DNA of 64,000 bases. Source: Oscarella lobularis (lineage: Eukaryota; Porifera; Homoscleromorpha; Homosclerophorida; Oscarellidae). The stretch covers positions 62,001 through 126,000 of the forward strand of contig NW_027077201.1 of the NCBI RefSeq assembly GCF_947507565.1, written 5' to 3'. The notes beneath the pieces were generated by a model. That model saw only the letters and a list, made by a program, of their open reading frames with translations. It was not told the DNA's origin and did no database searches. A program made the translations under genes and the position numbers. Below, in pieces: positions 32,046 to 43,169 of this stretch (the first letter of the stretch is position 1; each line of letters opens with the position of its first letter).

Positions 32046-33631
32046 CTACATATTTGATGCAACGAAATCTTTTACAGATAAAAATATGTCGATACCGAAG
32101 CTTGAGCTGTCCGAAAGAGGATTGCAACGGCGCTGCAGCTCCCCTAACTTTTCTTCCGACAATGGGCTCAGAGTAGTAGGAACTTCCACTCTATCTGCTC
32201 CCGTAAGTGGCGGAACGGGACCGTCCCAGTCTATTCCAAATGAGTCCTGAAAAAGGGAAATTATGAAAAACAAAGTGAGTAACGAAGATAAACGTTTTCA
32301 ATTTGTATTTTACCCAGTTTCGACTACGCATTTCTGAGGCAGGAAGCTGGTCGCTGTTGACCATGGAAAGAAGGCCCTCCGTCCACAATTGCGGGGGAGT
32401 ACGTCCCACACCACTGATCTTGTGTTGCATCCATCCGTTAGCCCACATGCGTAGATGCCGATTTATGCGCGGTACATACGTGAAGTGCACGCAAAAAATG
32501 TCATTGTCGTCGGACGGATTAAGCTCATTGCAGTCTTCGAGGTGATGAAAAAGGCTGTAGTACAAAGCTGTTACACCAGCGTAAACATCTCGCCAAAGCC
32601 TTTCAATCCTTTGGTTGTGCACACTTCGCCCGGTAATCATGGATCCTCTCCCAGGGCCCCGCAGCGGATGAGATAGCATGTACGATGCTACGTCGACATT
32701 CTCTCCACCCATGTCTGAACGCACTCTAGACGGCAGGCCATATTCCTCTACTGCTTTGAGAAAGAGATTGAGCACCGTTGACGCTCTGTTGTTGGGACTG
32801 CAATGAAGATACACTGGAATCCTTGTGAACCCGTCGATTCCACCGTGAATGACTAAGCGCCATCTAATGGAAAGTAAGTATGTAAGTATTTTTCGAGTTG
32901 CATTTGTCGTTAAGGTGTCACCGTATCAGCTTATGATTGCCGTCTATATGCCACAATGAAAGAGGCATGGAAACAGCATATCCACGTCTGCGATGAATCT
33001 GGCACATCCATCGAAGAGCGACACCTTCGGGATCAACGCGCTGAAGAGACTCTCTCACTCTGTGCTGCTGCACTCGTAGGCCTCTCGAACGTAGAATTCC
33101 CATGACAAAGCGATAGCCGTTCTGGGGAAACATAGCTTTGACAGATTTCACCTCTTCATCAAGGTCAGAATCTGCGAGATTGGCGTAAGATTGGCGAACT
33201 GACATACCGTAACTGCGTAGACGTCGACGAATAGTGCTCTCGGAAACTCCCAGCATTTTTCCCATGGAAGCAATTGTAAAGCCATATTCAAGTAAATGCT
33301 CCAAATGGTTGCGCTCAATCACGTATGGAGGACGGCCTCGTAATGATTCACTTGACGCCTGTGCTTGATATCCAAGACCTGTCTCTTGTACCAGCGTAGT
33401 GGTACTTTGCAACAGATCGATGCAACGGCGAAGACTCGACACAATAGTGTCTATCGATATTCCTGGCGGAAAATTCGTCATTATCACGAAATGCCTCGCT
33501 AGGTGCTCTGCACGCAACAAAAACGATTCGACGAGATCGAAGTTCAACGTATGGCGTTGCTGAGCTTGTTGGACGTCGTCGAGAAGCCCTCGGAGACGAA
33601 GAACACCAGAATCGTAGCCGGGAGAAGCCAT
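32046..33631 (-). CDS. Retroviral-type (rve) integrase-core protein, 3 exons, intact
   Basis: Three exons (33631-32922, 32863-32314, 32246-32046) join in frame with GT..AG introns of about 58 and 67 bp. The start is [21 protein letters not shown] helix-turn-helix ([20 protein letters not shown]) precedes the integrase core. Catalytic acidic residues appear as [23 protein letters not shown] and [14 protein letters not shown], with the typical downstream [14 protein letters not shown]. The C-terminus ends [13 protein letters not shown]. Multi-copy proteins with this HTH plus DDE layout occur in many invertebrates and fish. No LTR, reverse transcriptase or terminal inverted repeats were found here. 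It may be a DNA transposon of unclear class or a host gene. All coding marks are intact. Confidence 0.85.
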
Positions 33632-33669
33632 CTTAGGTAATTGATATTGCACAATGCACAGATGCACAG

Positions 33670-33685
33670 AGGGCCACTATATTTG
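33670..33685 (-). promoter_or_regulatory. Possible TATA element of the integrase gene
   Basis: AAATATAG on the minus strand, about 45-55 bases before the ATG and at the gene-proximal edge of repeat C. Confidence 0.3.
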
Positions 33686-33692
33686 CGCAAAA

Positions 33693-33931
33693 GGGCATGC
33701 GCCGAACGTCATGCGTAACAAACAAACAAACAAACAAACCAACAAACAAACAAACAAACAAACAAACAAACAACAAACATACATAAAGACATACAGATAG
33801 ACAGACACACAGACAAACATACATACATACATACATACAAACAAACAAACAAACATACAAACAAACAAACAAACAAACAAACAAACAAACAAACAAACAA
33901 ACAGACAAACAGACAGACTGACAGACAGACC

Positions 33932-33989
<58 letters not shown>

Positions 33990-34026
33990 TAGACAGGCAG
34001 ACAGACAGACAGACAGGCAGACAGGC

Positions 34027-34109
<83 letters not shown>

Positions 34110-34203
34110 TAAAAACTTAAAAACAGTCACGCAGGAGAACATACAATCGTGCACGAAAACAAACACGTGAAAAATGCCTTTTTGACTGGAAAAACGCGCC
34201 ATA
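33693..34203 (-). repeat. Interspersed repeat C with tetramer microsatellite, copy 2
   Basis: Reverse complement of the repeat at 27784-28096: GCGCATGCCC at the gene-proximal side, a longer tetramer array (about 390 bp of ACAA/ACAG units), then the 100 bp block ending at 34203. The homology with copy 1 stops sharply at ATGG on the outer side, which defines that border. Confidence 0.85.
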
Positions 34204-34769
34204 AAAACCTTCGACATTGCCGTTGGAACGTTTGTCTTCAAAGTAAGGGCGGTATTCACAAAAGAAACTTTCATAATCAAACTCACGAAACGTAAAAGAT
34301 ATCCATCAGGACCTTTAAGATCTTGTTCAGATAGTTAAAAAGAAAGTGCCAGCGAGAATGTCTTCAAAACTGCCGTCTGTTTGTACCCTGCAGAAAGGCC
34401 CTCCGATGACCACTTGGCTTGACTTCGATAGTTGCCCCACCTGAAACAACTCCTACATTTCAAGAGATTGCTGAAGAGTGCAATATAATATTCTGTAAAA
34501 TTTTCTGTCCGCACATTTAACACAAAACGATGCTGACAACGGTTAAGTCGGGCGACACGGGTAATGAAAGACCGTTACTTACTGGATCTTTGTTTAAGGC
34601 CGTCGTTTTCGATCATTTTTTGCAACTTTCTTTTGCTCCGTCTTTTCTCTTGTGCTGATATTTTTCAAAACTTTGAAACGATGATGTCGTTTTTAGCAGC
34701 AGCAGTTCACCGTTTGTAACTCCTCAGTATAAAGAGGCTGTCTATGACATCAAAGGAAACGATTAGACA
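34204..34769. other. No gene firmly recognised
   Basis: A minus-strand stretch at 34335-34450 begins after a TTTCAG acceptor and reads VGQLSKSSQVVIGGPF, then DGSFEDILAGTFFLTI-stop. It could be a final exon of an unknown gene. Confidence 0.3.
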
Positions 34770-35102
34770 TCACACTTGCATAAACTTTACTAGTATTCTC
34801 TGCCATTTGGCGGAAAGTAGGCGTCTCACACCGAAGTACCACTTTTCGCTTCCGGCCTGCCTTATAACTTCCTGCCTTACAGCATCCCTCACGCTTTTCA
34901 GGCCCCCATTGACACCGTGAGTGCAAAGATTGATATCCACCGCATTAATTGACCTGGCAGCTATTGCGCTGATCCTGCGTTTACGACGGAAAGCAGTTAC
35001 ATGAAGTTGGTCAAAACCCATACCGTCTTTGACAGCTTCGTAAATAGACGCTAGCTTCATCGAGGAATACGAACGCATCTGGGGTTTAAATTCTTGCCTC
35101 AA
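34770..35102 (-). CDS. Hypothetical protein, possibly a C-terminal fragment
   Basis: A frame of 110 codons: SSMKLASIYEAVKDGMGFD, AIAARSINAVDINLCTHG, VNGGLKSVRDAVRQEVIRQA, ending LLSAKWQRILVKFMQV. The composition is protein-like without low complexity. No family is recognised. Confidence 0.35.
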   Translation of the reverse strand: MRQEFKPQMRSYSSMKLASIYEAVKDGMGFDQLHVTAFRRKRRISAIAARSINAVDINLCTHGVNGGLKSVRDAVRQEVIRQAGSEKWYFGVRRLLSAKWQRILVKFMQV

Positions 35103-35736
35103 TTTTCTCCAACCAAAAGACGTCTATGCGTCCTTCGTCCCTCTGGGAAGCAATTCTATCAGCTTTTTAGGCTGAATAGAATTGTGGAAGTGAAAGTCTG
35201 TAGAAGGTGGACGGCAAAGACCTACAACATATCTATCATTGAGCCAGCCAGTACCATCAAAACTAGCCACTCAAGGTAATAGGCTACAGTGACCACAAAC
35301 GGGAAGTAACAGCAGCAGCAACACCTACATATAATCGCAACGCAGCGCAACGGGTCAGATAAGGTCACTTATGATCTCCTCGACGACTCCTGGAAGGCAA
35401 AATTCCGGCGATACTGGAAGTTTTTCTACTTCCTTGCCCATTTCATTGCGTGCTGACGATTTATCTAATTAGATGTTTCAATATGTTTTTAATCAAACCT
35501 CTTGAACGCCGCTGGCTTTGGCCAGCCTCCATATTTAGCTTTCCGGCTCCTTGGATTCTCTCCATCTTCCCTTCACTCGCTGCGATTAATATTTTCATAA
35601 GAAATCATTCAGTTTTAAACGTTCTATGACTAGTACAGGGTATGTCAATCCTTCCTTCTTCACTTCATCTTCACAAGCGCTCTTTGAATTCCGCGTGGAC
35701 CTCTTTCTAAGCCCGCACGGTTTTCGGCCTGAGAGT
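35103..35736. other. No gene recognised
   Basis: Non-coding stretch that leads into the tandem array at 35737. Confidence 0.35.
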
Positions 35737-36310
35737 CAGCTTCTATAAGGAACGAACAGAAATAGCGGCTCCAATTGTTTTTATAAGCAGTACCGAGAAA
35801 GTCGTCTCTTTCTTCCGCCTAAGGTCGTCTTGATTTTCCGCCGCCGTGGTGCTGCATAGACTCCAATGCGGACGCTATGGCTAAAGAACGGCTTTTGGGC
35901 TAGTAATCAGCTTATTTAGAAGACGAATAAAAATAGCGGTTCCAATTGATTTTCTTAGGAGTACCAAGAGCGTCGTCTCTTTCATCCGCCTGAGGTCTTC
36001 TAGAATTGTCTGCCGCCTTGATGTTGCATCGGCTCCAATAGAGACGCCATGGTTGAAGAACAGTTTTTAGGCTTGCAAAAAGCTTCTATAAGAAACGAAT
36101 AGGAATAGTGGGTCCAATATTTTTTGTTAGGAGTACCGGGGACTTCTTTTCTTTCCTTTGCCTAAGGTCGTCTTGATTTTCTGCCGCCGTGTTGTTGCAT
36201 TGACTCCAATGCGGACGCTATGGCTGGGAAGTTTTTTGGGCTCGTTATCAGCTTCTATTAAAGAACACCGTCTCTAATTTCAATTGTTTTTGTTAGAAGT
36301 ACCGAGACAG
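35737..36310. repeat. Tandem array, 171 bp unit, about 3.3 copies
   Basis: The block CAGCTTCTATAAGGAACGAA recurs at 35737, 35908, 36080 and 36249, a period of 169-172 bp. Other landmarks such as AAGGTCGTCTTGATTTTC and CCAATGCGGACGCTATGG recur in step. Copies differ by about 15-25%, so the array is old. Confidence 0.85.
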
Positions 36311-36895
36311 TCTGTTGTCAAAAACGACCGTGCAAGAGAGGTCCGCGCGACGACGTAGCAGACGAAGAAACACCTGACGGACCGAACATTGCCACAAGGG
36401 CACGGGAGGCGATGTTTGGGTGGCGGCGGAATCGGACAGGTGCGGCACGAGTGCCTCAAAGTAGAAGAGGGCGGGGTCTTGTTTTAAGTGCAAAGTAATG
36501 GGTTACCCAGCCCGAGATTGCGAAGAGGTCGAGCGTCGTGGTGGCGCTGAGTTCCGAGTTAGCGCGGCGAAGAGTTTCCGAGGTCGCAGGGACGCGGAGT
36601 GGTTTTTACCTCAAAAAACCGACGATAAACGAATAAAAACGCCCTGAATCCAAGATAGGGCAATAACAAAAAAGCAAATGATACAATTCTTTTACGCTTG
36701 CTAAACAATAAATATCCATAACCTCGAAAATAGCAAGAAATCCAACAATTCCTTCACGTTAATAAGCATTATACCAACTACAAATAACCAAAAAACTCTA
36801 AAAGAAGCCCGTTTAGTTTACCGTTTTCCATAGGAGCCCCAATCGCAAATCAGCTCCGAAAAATAAAAAAAAACTATCTGTGAAGCCTTTAGTTA
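36311..36895. other. No gene recognised
   Basis: A minus-strand frame at 36293-36493 and a G-rich stretch have no motif. Confidence 0.3.
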
Positions 36896-37419
36896 GTCAG
36901 GTGACCTGACATTTCACGTGACCCGGAGGGAGAAGGGTCATGTCAAACGCTTTATGTCAAAGTGTTGCCGCCGCACTGTACAGTGCGGCCCAATCATACG
37001 CCGAGACCTCTGTGACGTCTTATCAAATTAATTACGTAGTGTTTCAGCACGCGATGTCCGAGTTTCGTAAGAAGGAATCTGTATCGAAAACGGCTATAGA
37101 TAGGGCGATCAACTTCACAGCTGCGAAGCTTTCCATCGAAAACGCCTATCCCTAGCAGCGGCACGTGATCCGTAGCCTCGTCGAGGGGAACGACGTTTTT
37201 GTTTCTCTCCCTACACGATCACCACGTACGGTGCATTCGCCGCACCCTAAACCCAAGTCCGAAGCCATGTATCGTGCAGTTGTAGTCAACCGTACGGCCT
37301 ATTACGTCACAATGAAGCTAAGTGGATAATTGAAGCTTCCGCATTCCTACTGCAGCACTTAGACATATGGCGTTTGACCTGACCCTTCTTCCCGCACATG
37401 AAGGATCAGGTCACCTGAC
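36896..37419. mobile_element. 524 bp MITE with ~50 bp inverted ends
   Basis: The left end starts GTCAGGTGACCTGACATTTC and contains AGAAGGGTCATGTCAAACGC. The right end, reversed, has GTCAGGTGACCTGATCCTTC and AGAAGGGTCAGGTCAAACGC. The flanks CTTTAGTTA and CTTTTAGTA are similar but not an exact target duplication, so the superfamily is not assigned. Confidence 0.75.
36940..37155 (+). CDS. Small frame inside the MITE (71 codons)
   Basis: The frame MSNALCQSVAAALYSAAQSY continues without stops to SIENAYP-stop. It begins within the left inverted repeat and includes a perfect 20 bp palindrome (GCCGCACTGTACAGTGCGGC, 36967-36986). No domain is recognised. A chance frame is equally possible. Confidence 0.25.
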   Translation: MSNALCQSVAAALYSAAQSYAETSVTSYQINYVVFQHAMSEFRKKESVSKTAIDRAINFTAAKLSIENAYP

Positions 37420-38280
37420 CAGCTTTTAGTAGGGTTGCAGGACGGTCAGCGCGCGTTCTAGTTTCAGTAGTATATCATTGGAAGATGTTACTAACAAAGA
37501 GAGAGTTTGGCCTCTGGATCCAGTGAGTGAGGATACTGTAGGGCAACCGAGCTCGACAGTTTTGGTGAAGAACTAGCTGAATAACCGGCTTCGCCCGGGT
37601 TGTGTGCAAAAAAATTTAAGGTTCTCGATTGAGCCTTTGACACGCACGCGGAAATGCTCACTTCAAATGTTCAAGCACCATTTCCAGTTATTACTATCTA
37701 CGCGCCTTCCTGTCTTGGCGCGTGCAAAGGCGTAATTTCTTGTTTTATTTGCGGTTGTGTAATTAGTTAATAGTAGTTGGAGCATGCTAAAAGAAACACA
37801 AAAACATGCAAAATGAAATAGCTAAAGACAGCTTGTTTAGGCTGATAAAAATGTAACGCAAAGCCAAAATGCCTCCCGCAAAGAGCGGGGAAAAACGTCT
37901 ATTGTTACTTGAACTCAAACAACAGAATAATGTTATTCGTTATCGAGAAGTTTGTCTCCGTCGAAGCTGTCGCCCTCGAATCTGGCAGATTTCGCAGCGG
38001 AGGTGTCTTGGTCAGCGTCAGCGTTACTCGGAAAAAGTGAACGCACGGCAGAAGAATACTTGCGCACTTTCGGGGCATTATTGAGCTGAATGACGTCAAC
38101 GATTTTTCTGGCTTTGTTATATTAAACGGTTAATTTTGGGGCTAACAAAAGAAGCTTTTCAGTGATGCTCTTGGCCGGTGTTTTGATAATTTTTATCATT
38201 TTGGAGCAGTGAGCTTTTTAAATTAATTTACCTTCTGTCAGCCGCAATCGTCAACAACGCCGTTATATCATCGGAACAGT
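37420..38280. other. No gene recognised
   Basis: A plus-strand frame at 37869-38084 is Arg-rich without motif. Confidence 0.3.
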
Positions 38281-39335
38281 GGTCAATGTGCGAAAGGCAG
38301 CTGCATGAGGAGCATCGGGCGTATGGGACAGAAGAATCAGACTGCGAAGTGTGGCCAAATTTGCACGCGGGACAAAGTGCGTGAGAAGAGAAACTGGTGA
38401 CCCCAATAATTTTAGTGCCTTGAACAACAGTAGTCTTTCAGACAAAAAGAAAGGAAACGGAAAGACAAACCCGATGTCGTCAATAGGATGAATTTCGGCG
38501 TTTCCTTTTGGGGTATAGAGAGTAAATTCATCTTCGGCAACTTTGACCCGCATGCCAACGAAGCTGTAGAACTGGTTTATTTCAACGACGTCGGTAAAGC
38601 GCGCCCAAAGGGTCAGAATGACATTTGCGGTGTCGTCACTAACGGAAGCGCGACGAACGTTGACACCAGTAGAAGATTCCACCGTTTCAGAAAGATCGAG
38701 AACTTTAGCTTTGAACGACACTTTTTGATTTGTAACTTGATCCTTGATTTGAAGAAGGGTAATAAACTTCGTGAGATCTGGAGTGGCGTCAATGTAAGTA
38801 GTAACTGATACTTATTTCGGAGATTTCGAAAGGCCCGTAAAGTCCTGAATGCGGACGTCAACGCCTCTTCCAAATTTGATGCGCTTAATTTGGGCGTTTG
38901 TAAAACAGACGGTGTGGTTTGCTGCAGCCAATTGAGCGAGTCGCTCCCTGCGGCTTGGCGTAAAGGCAAACGAATCGAATTCGGCCTGTCTCGTCAGCGA
39001 CAAAGCCGTGAAAATACTTGGTTGACCCAGAATCCGTTACGTCCGACAAAATGTCAATAACTCCATGGAGGTTCGCTCGATAACCTAAAAGATCCTTTAC
39101 TATTGTCGAAAGAAGGCGTAAAGGTAGTTACTAACTGAAAGGTGAGTCGTGAATGTTGGCAATGAAAGAAAAATCTTTTGTGACGTACGGACGGGACCCC
39201 GGCGACGAAAAAGCGGCCATATGCTGCGCAAAAAGCGAAGAGACCCTGTAGCAGACGAGAAAACAGACTGCAAGAGAAAGAGTTCTCACTTTCAAAGTCG
39301 ATTTCTGTAAAATCTTGAAACTGGCGAGAGTAATG
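38270..39335 (-). pseudogene. OB-fold (RPA-like) nucleic-acid-binding protein, frameshifted
   Basis: On the minus strand: MAAFSSPGSRPYVTKDF opens the frame, then an OB fold (YRANLHGVIDILSDVTD, HGFVADETGRIRFVC), a one-base shift, LAQLAAANHTVCFTNAQIKR and VDVRIQDFTGLSKSP. After an intron comes a second OB fold (KVSFKAKVLDLSETVES, LTLWARFTDVVEINQFYSFV, PIDDIG). A further shift leads to ALCPACKFGHTSQ and CSSCSCLSHIDHC, a four-Cys zinc site like that of RPA-type proteins. At least three frame lesions are present. Similar two-OB proteins are multi-copy in sponges and cnidarians and may be mobile-element genes. Confidence 0.65.
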
Positions 39336-39459
39336 ACGAAAAGACTCACAGGCAAACTAGGAGAGTCTTGAAATGTAAAAGTTATGATCTGCCTATGAAA
39401 AAGAACGGCTCACAACGTCACACGAAGCGGTGACAAAAATTCTAACGTCGATTCAAATG

Positions 39460-39642
39460 GAATTGGATCGACGATTCCAGTTTTGAATCCTATTGAAGAG
39501 GTATTTTCAAAAGTTAAGTACTATTTTAGAGGTAGAAATAGATCAGGTGAGTCAGGTCGTGAGTTGGTTGTTTCTGCTTTTTTAAGTGTTAGTTCTGATG
39601 ATTGTAAAAATTATGTTGAGCACTCCGGTTATATTAATTAAT
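39460..39642 (+). pseudogene. Tc1/mariner-type (DDE_3) transposase, C-terminal end
   Basis: The frame reads VLNPIEEVFSKVKYYFRG and ends HSGYIN-stop. The NPIE block includes the third catalytic acidic residue of DDE_3 transposases. Nothing upstream matches, so only the last about 55 codons survive. Confidence 0.65.
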
Positions 39643-39767
39643 AACCTAAGAAAAATGTTTTGAGAAATAAAACTGTTCTTAAAGAAGGAAAAACGATTCT
39701 TCTCTAATTATTTATGTTACTCTAGCCAAAAGTCAAAAGAGGAAATTTTTGAAGACAAACTAAAGTG

Positions 39768-40316
39768 TTATAGACGTTTCAGTATGACAGCTTTCTGGTC
39801 GTCGTAATCCCTTTCATCAATAGCCCCTGCTTGCAGCAGGCTGGAGAGCTCTTTTAACTGTGCTATATATTTGCTTCTGGCGTCCACGTCTCCAGCAGAT
39901 GTGCTTTTTCTGGGGGTAGAATCAACGTCGACGTTAGAACTAGATGTAGCGGACGCCATTGCTGTTCCCAAGTCTGAGATTGCCGTAGCGACAGCTCCCC
40001 TTCTGGTTTTTTCTCCGAAAATTATCGAATCATTGGAATATTAGGAGCAGTATCCTGTGACGCATGTGTACCGCTATCAATCATTTCAGCCCAAAGCCTG
40101 TATTGTAGTGCATTGTATTCGTCCCCATGTATACTCCGCAGACTGCGAATGAACAAGCTCACTCGTTCGTCCTTCTGCATAGCGGCAGACGTTTTACGTT
40201 TCTTTGTTGCGTGCTTCGAATCAAGCTCCTCGTCGTCAGTGTCAGTATCGGATTTCTCATTTTCGTACGACGCCCATAATGTTATGTCTCCTTGCCTTTT
40301 AATCGATATAAGGTGA
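39768..40316 (-). pseudogene. Repeat-associated protein with C-terminal helix
   Basis: On the minus strand: an acidic stretch (ENEKSDTDTDDEELDSKH), a basic patch, FIRSLRSIHGDEYNALQYRL and WAEMIDSGTHASQD, a frame break, then GAVATAISDLGTAM and the ending YIAQLKELSSLLQAGAIDER, DYDDQKAVILKRL-stop. The LQYRLWAEMI..G.H.S.D block and the final two-helix tail resemble proteins found in many copies in sponge and cnidarian genomes. The function is unknown. Confidence 0.45.
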
Positions 40317-40521
40317 TCCCATAATATACTAAGTATTTAACAGAAGACAATCGACTTGACCGGCTATGGCGCTTCATACGTAGAATGCATTGTGCGTTTA
40401 TGCGCAATATCCGCTTGAATGAATTCGCCGCTTTGCTCAAAGTGCACTAATTAGGCGTATGTCCGGTATACCCGTTTTGTGAATAGTATTCGCGGTGTGA
40501 ATAGTATTCGCGGCGAGCTTC

Positions 40522-41270
40522 AATGGCGACGTGGAAGAGCGTTCAGACGGATCGAAAGGACGACACTGGCAAAAAGAAGGTCAGATCGGATTTAGAATTA
40601 CGCTTCCGATGAAGCGATACGACGTGTTAGAACTACAAAAGCGCAGGAAGAAAGGCCAGAGAGGCAGGACCAGTCGAAACCGATGTAGCACGTGACCGAC
40701 CGCATCCGAGATGGCGCGGGCTCTTACCGATGACGTCAGTGGCAAAAACAGAGCGATAATGCAATTTCGGGACTTCTCGAACGGAAAAAGGCATCGCGGA
40801 ATTGAAAAATCGCATTCGAAAGTGGGAATGACTCGCGAAAGTGGGCAACTACGAAGAAAATAGACGATTTTCCTAAAAGGGGCCTCGATAACGATCAAAA
40901 GTGGAAGCGTGTTGAGGAAGACGTGAAAGAGTGAACCCGTCGTCGAGAAAGTCGTTCGCGCGCGTTGCGAAATCGATCGATGTCGATAATCTTCGAAAAC
41001 GGGGCTTCGCGGGCGTTTTCGGCGCAAATCGACAATCGAAAATGCTTCGTAACGTCGAATAACGGCCCTCAGAACTTTGAACAAAGCGAAACAACGCCCG
41101 AATCGCTGAAAAAAAAAACGATTTCCGAAAAGGGGCCGGAGGCGAAAAAGCCCGTAACATTATCTTGATTTTTTCGCAAATCTCGAAAATTCGTCGAAAA
41201 TCGGCTTCCGACGCGAATTGGCGGAGGAGATGGTGAACAAAGTCGTCACGTGACGTAAGACCAAGATGGC
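40522..41270. other. No gene firmly recognised
   Basis: An ATG at 40522 (MATWKSVQTDRKDDTGKKK) ends at a GTCAGA donor and could be a first exon. The long minus-strand frame at 40581-41084 is Arg/Ser/Phe-rich and looks like a shadow of CGAAAA-rich sequence. Confidence 0.25.
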
Positions 41271-41277
41271 GCATATG

Positions 41278-41876
41278 CTAATAGTGGCACGGATGGGCGA
41301 GATCAGCATAGGCCTCTTTGTACAGGTCGATGAGACGACATTCAGGTATTTTTTGCACAAACATGTCAGAATGTGCTGGATCAATAGACAAAATTGCAGC
41401 CTTGCCACACATCGACAGATTGCTTAGATAATTATCGATTTCCTGGCACGTCGGTTCAGGCGTAGTGAAGTCGCGCTTTCGATGGTTTGATTCTGGTTTA
41501 GGAGCCTCGTTGCTCTCCATAAACTTTTTCAATTTTTTTCTTTAGTCAAGTGAAATCGATGTCAGACGTTCGCGCAAAATTGACAGGCCTAGCATTTGGA
41601 GCAGTCCATTGGCATGGACGGACTCGATGTGCATGATGTCGTAGACGTCATCCGAGTTGGAAAATCAGCGGCGAAGAGCAAAGCAGCCACATGCGAACAT
41701 GCTTTGTCTAGTCCAGCCATGCACGTACAGTGCGCGCAAATCACCGTCCCGCCCGCTTCGCCGCCAGCCATGGTCTGAGTGGTGCAGAAGAAACCGCTTG
41801 CGAGTGCATAACTTTTCCTGTCAGGATGTATTTCGAATTCGAAGCCACCGGAGTCGAAGAAACGTCTGACACCCAC
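41278..41876 (-). pseudogene. SWIM zinc-finger protein of the YqaJ-associated type
   Basis: The first piece reads GGEAGGTVICAHCTCMAGLD and KACSHVAALLFAADF, a SWIM zinc site (CxC..CxH). The second piece (41532-41278) reads LSMCGKAAILSIDPAHSDMF and ends LAHPCHY-stop. In many invertebrate proteins this pair precedes a YqaJ-type exonuclease domain. That domain is not found here. The two pieces are in separate frames around an unresolved junction near 41550. It is probably part of a mobile-element gene. Confidence 0.6.
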
Positions 41877-41879
41877 CCA

Positions 41880-42590
41880 GCCAAAAGATATTTGTACCCG
41901 TCTAAACTCTCTTATACGCTTTCATCTCCTTCTTTGTGCATGGACTTGCCGCATTGATTAAAAGTTATAAATGTCGGAGTACTCGATCAAAGGCCAAGCG
42001 TCGCTGCTATCCTGGCTCGCGATTGTGTACGCGTCGCGTCGTCAACGCCCTCGCAGATTATCGCTATTGCCGATTATCGCTATTTTGCGCGTATATCGGT
42101 CTTTATCACCCTCGCTGAGAGACTTGTAATAGCCGGAATACTTGGAAGTCGACATGGAATGAGATCGACAGTGCGTTGAAGATTTTATTTAGCATGGGCC
42201 ACCAGGGCCAGCATCTTTCTGCCACCCAGGAAACGTGCGCTACCCAATGGGTGTGTCACTCGACAACTCCTCTATAGACTAATTTAATTAAAATTAGACG
42301 TAGCAGTTAAGCAGCAAATTCTAAAATTTACTTAGAAAAGGCAAGTGTAGGAAGAATATCTTTAGGTTATATTTGTTTCCGGGAAAACCTAAAGTTTTCG
42401 GTTGAAGGCTTACTATACTTATATACGCGCTAGAGTCTTATATTTTTGGACCGAACTATACGTATATATACACTACCGGTCTAACTATTAATTATTTAGG
42501 CCACTCTCTATTAAATCGATACTTAGTTGTTTTCTTTCAAACGCTGTATGCTTATAGAGCTAAAACTGCTAATAATAACAATCTAAGAGC
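41880..42590. other. No gene recognised
   Basis: A/T-rich stretch with a TATACGTATATATACAC run at about 42450. Confidence 0.35.
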
Positions 42591-42599
42591 TAGTTCTAG

Positions 42600-43160
42600 T
42601 TTTTAGAGTTAATATCGCTTGTGCGGTCTCTTGGCTTCAATAACGGCAGCAACTCTTTCGGGCGTGTTGCCACAAATGTTCGATGGGGTTCAGGTCGGGC
42701 GAATGGGCTGGTCACGGCATGAGATCTGTTTAACAGCTGATCAGTGCATCATGGCGACGGTTGATCGAGCTGTGTGGCGGGGAACGCCGTCATGCTGAAA
42801 AGTGAAGCTTTTGCCGATGAGTTTACTGCCGTCTGGCTGTAGACATTGGAACAGGAGGGCTTGGTACCTTTTGGCGTTGAGTCGAGTTTGATAGACCCAC
42901 TGCAAGAGGCGACCATTCTTCCCCAAATCATGATCTTCCCACCCCCAAATTTGGCGGTGGGAACAAAGCAGTCCGACAAAAATCGCAAACCTGGTCTCCT
43001 GACTAATGTTCGTCTGTCAGATTGCCACAACTCGATCGAACATTCGTCTGACATTCCAGCCTCTCAAATACTTTCATTGCCTCGCTGTGAGAGATGGCGC
43101 ATTCGTGGCCACTACATATTTTGCGGTACCAGTTGCGCATAATTTTCCTGCAGCACTCAG
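42600..43160 (-). pseudogene. Tc1-type transposase, C-terminal two thirds
   Basis: Minus strand: MSDECSIELWQSDRR with the first catalytic Asp, GGGKIMIWGRM, KSFTFQHDGVPRHTARSTV with the second, and PAHSPDLNPIEHLWQHARKR with the last catalytic residue. Frames change at least twice (near 42910 and 42740) and a stop follows AMMH. The N-terminal paired HTH is absent or beyond recognition upstream of 43160. Confidence 0.8.
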
Positions 43161-43169
43161 AAGACATTT

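Noticed and set aside
35737..36310. CRISPR-like array
   Set aside because: Units are contiguous 171 bp tandem repeats without separate spacers, in a eukaryotic context.
40581..41084. Minus-strand frame of 167 codons
   Set aside because: No motif; composition follows CGAAAA-rich DNA and other frames are equally open.
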